Assembly (NCBI GenBank): GCA_013694825.1
Contig: JACDBR010000223.1
Span: 1 to 5,429, forward strand
Direction: 5' to 3'
DNA: 5,429 nt
From: Solirubrobacterales bacterium
GTDB lineage: Bacteria; Actinomycetota; Thermoleophilia; Solirubrobacterales; 70-9
The first letter of the stretch is position 1. Each line of letters opens with the position of its first letter. The notes beneath the pieces were generated by a model, which saw only the letters and a program-made list of their open reading frames with translations, was not told where the DNA came from and did no database searches. Positions 5,051 to 5,429 of this stretch are shown here, piece after piece. Position numbers and translations under genes: made by a program.

Positions 5051-5065
5051 GTGCCTGCCCGGCAC
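5051..5065. terminator. Small hairpin in the rnhB/yraN convergent gap (possible shared terminator)
   Basis: GTGCC (5051-5055) pairs with GGCAC (5061-5065) around TGCCC, directly abutting the stop of the minus-strand gene, in the 42-base gap between two convergent genes. A second short stem, CGAG/CTCG (5040-5043 with 5047-5050), lies beside it. Neither has a T-run on either strand. A bidirectional terminator would be expected here, but the structures are small and the call is weak. Confidence 0.3.
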
Positions 5066-5429
5066 TCAGAAGGCGGCGCGAACGTGCTCGTACTCGGTCT
5101 GCCTGCCGTTCGCGTCGAGGCGCAGACCCACCACGTCGAAGCGCAGTCCGCGATTCCGCGGAACCACGCCGGCCCGCTGGCCCAGCCAGGCGACCGCCAG
5201 CGAGCGAAGCTTCGCCTGCTTGCGCGGGCCGACCGCCGCGATCGGCGAGTCGGGCCCCGTCCATGAGGCCGCGGCCCGTGTCTTGACCTCGACGAAGACG
5301 ATGCTCTCGCCCTCCAGCACGACCAGATCTATCTCGCCGCGCAGGCCGGCGACGCGGGCATTTCGCTCGAGGATGCTCCCTCCGCCGGCCTGAAAGGTGC
5401 GGGCGACGATCTCCTCGCCGCGTTCACCG
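5066..5429 (-). CDS. yraN: UPF0102/YraN family protein, nuclease-like fold (5' end outside window)
   Basis: Member of the UPF0102 (YraN) family, which has a predicted restriction-endonuclease/Holliday-junction-resolvase-like fold; its biological role is not settled. The frame is open to the right edge, giving 120 visible residues from base 5428 down; only a few N-terminal residues, including the start, are missing. The TTG/GTG-type codons near 5320 are internal. Family signatures in order: GERGEEIVARTF (1-12), ILERNAR (19-25), GEIDLVVLEG (31-40), IVFVEVKTR (43-51), PRKQAKLRSLA (68-78), RFDVVGLRL (96-104) and a final AAF. The acidic D34 with E47 and K49 make the PD-(D/E)xK-like set. It usually follows rnhB on the same strand; here it faces rnhB with a 42-base gap, so it is not in the plus-strand operon. 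Confidence 0.92.
   Translation of the reverse strand, partial: GERGEEIVARTFQAGGGSILERNARVAGLRGEIDLVVLEGESIVFVEVKTRAAASWTGPDSPIAAVGPRKQAKLRSLAVAWLGQRAGVVPRNRGLRFDVVGLRLDANGRQTEYEHVRAAF

Noticed and set aside
5051..5266. 71-codon plus-strand open frame opposite yraN
   Set aside because: Antisense to the well-supported YraN coding sequence and without any recognisable motif.

Overview
The window holds a conserved bacterial housekeeping block for translation and protein export in a very GC-rich genome, with strong G/C preference at third codon positions. Gene order and protein character point to a high-GC actinobacterium. A deep lineage such as Thermoleophilia/Solirubrobacterales is my guess from the general feel of the proteins, not something the sequence proves. 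No mobile element, CRISPR array, tRNA or rRNA gene is visible, and no gene-free stretch exceeds about 105 bases.

Layout, left to right. Seven genes lie on the plus strand after a truncated one: the 3' end of ftsY (SRP receptor), ffh (SRP GTPase), rpsP (ribosomal protein bS16), khpA (small KH-domain RNA-binding protein), trmD (tRNA m1G37 methyltransferase), rplS (ribosomal protein bL19, with an acidic tail), lepB (type I signal peptidase) and rnhB (RNase HII). After a 42-base convergent gap comes a 5'-truncated UPF0102/YraN nuclease-fold gene on the minus strand, running off the right edge.

How they work together: FtsY and Ffh deliver nascent membrane and secreted proteins to the translocon, and LepB removes their signal peptides. 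bS16 and bL19 are ribosomal structural proteins, TrmD modifies tRNA to prevent frameshifting, and KhpA binds RNA. RNase HII removes ribonucleotides from DNA. Short gaps and overlaps (khpA/trmD overlap by 11 bases; the rplS stop is used in a CTGA overlap with a possible lepB start) suggest transcriptional and translational coupling. The 103-base gap before rplS looks like an internal promoter with a structured leader.

I see no new multi-gene system. The points worth a second look are: no rimM between khpA and trmD; the lepB reading frame, whose positively charged leader lies upstream of the first ATG/GTG/TTG; the 65-residue acidic tail on bL19; a TrmD with several changed signature residues and a short C-terminus; a cysteine-containing insertion in LepB; a perfect palindrome filling the rpsP/khpA gap; and the inverted orientation of yraN.
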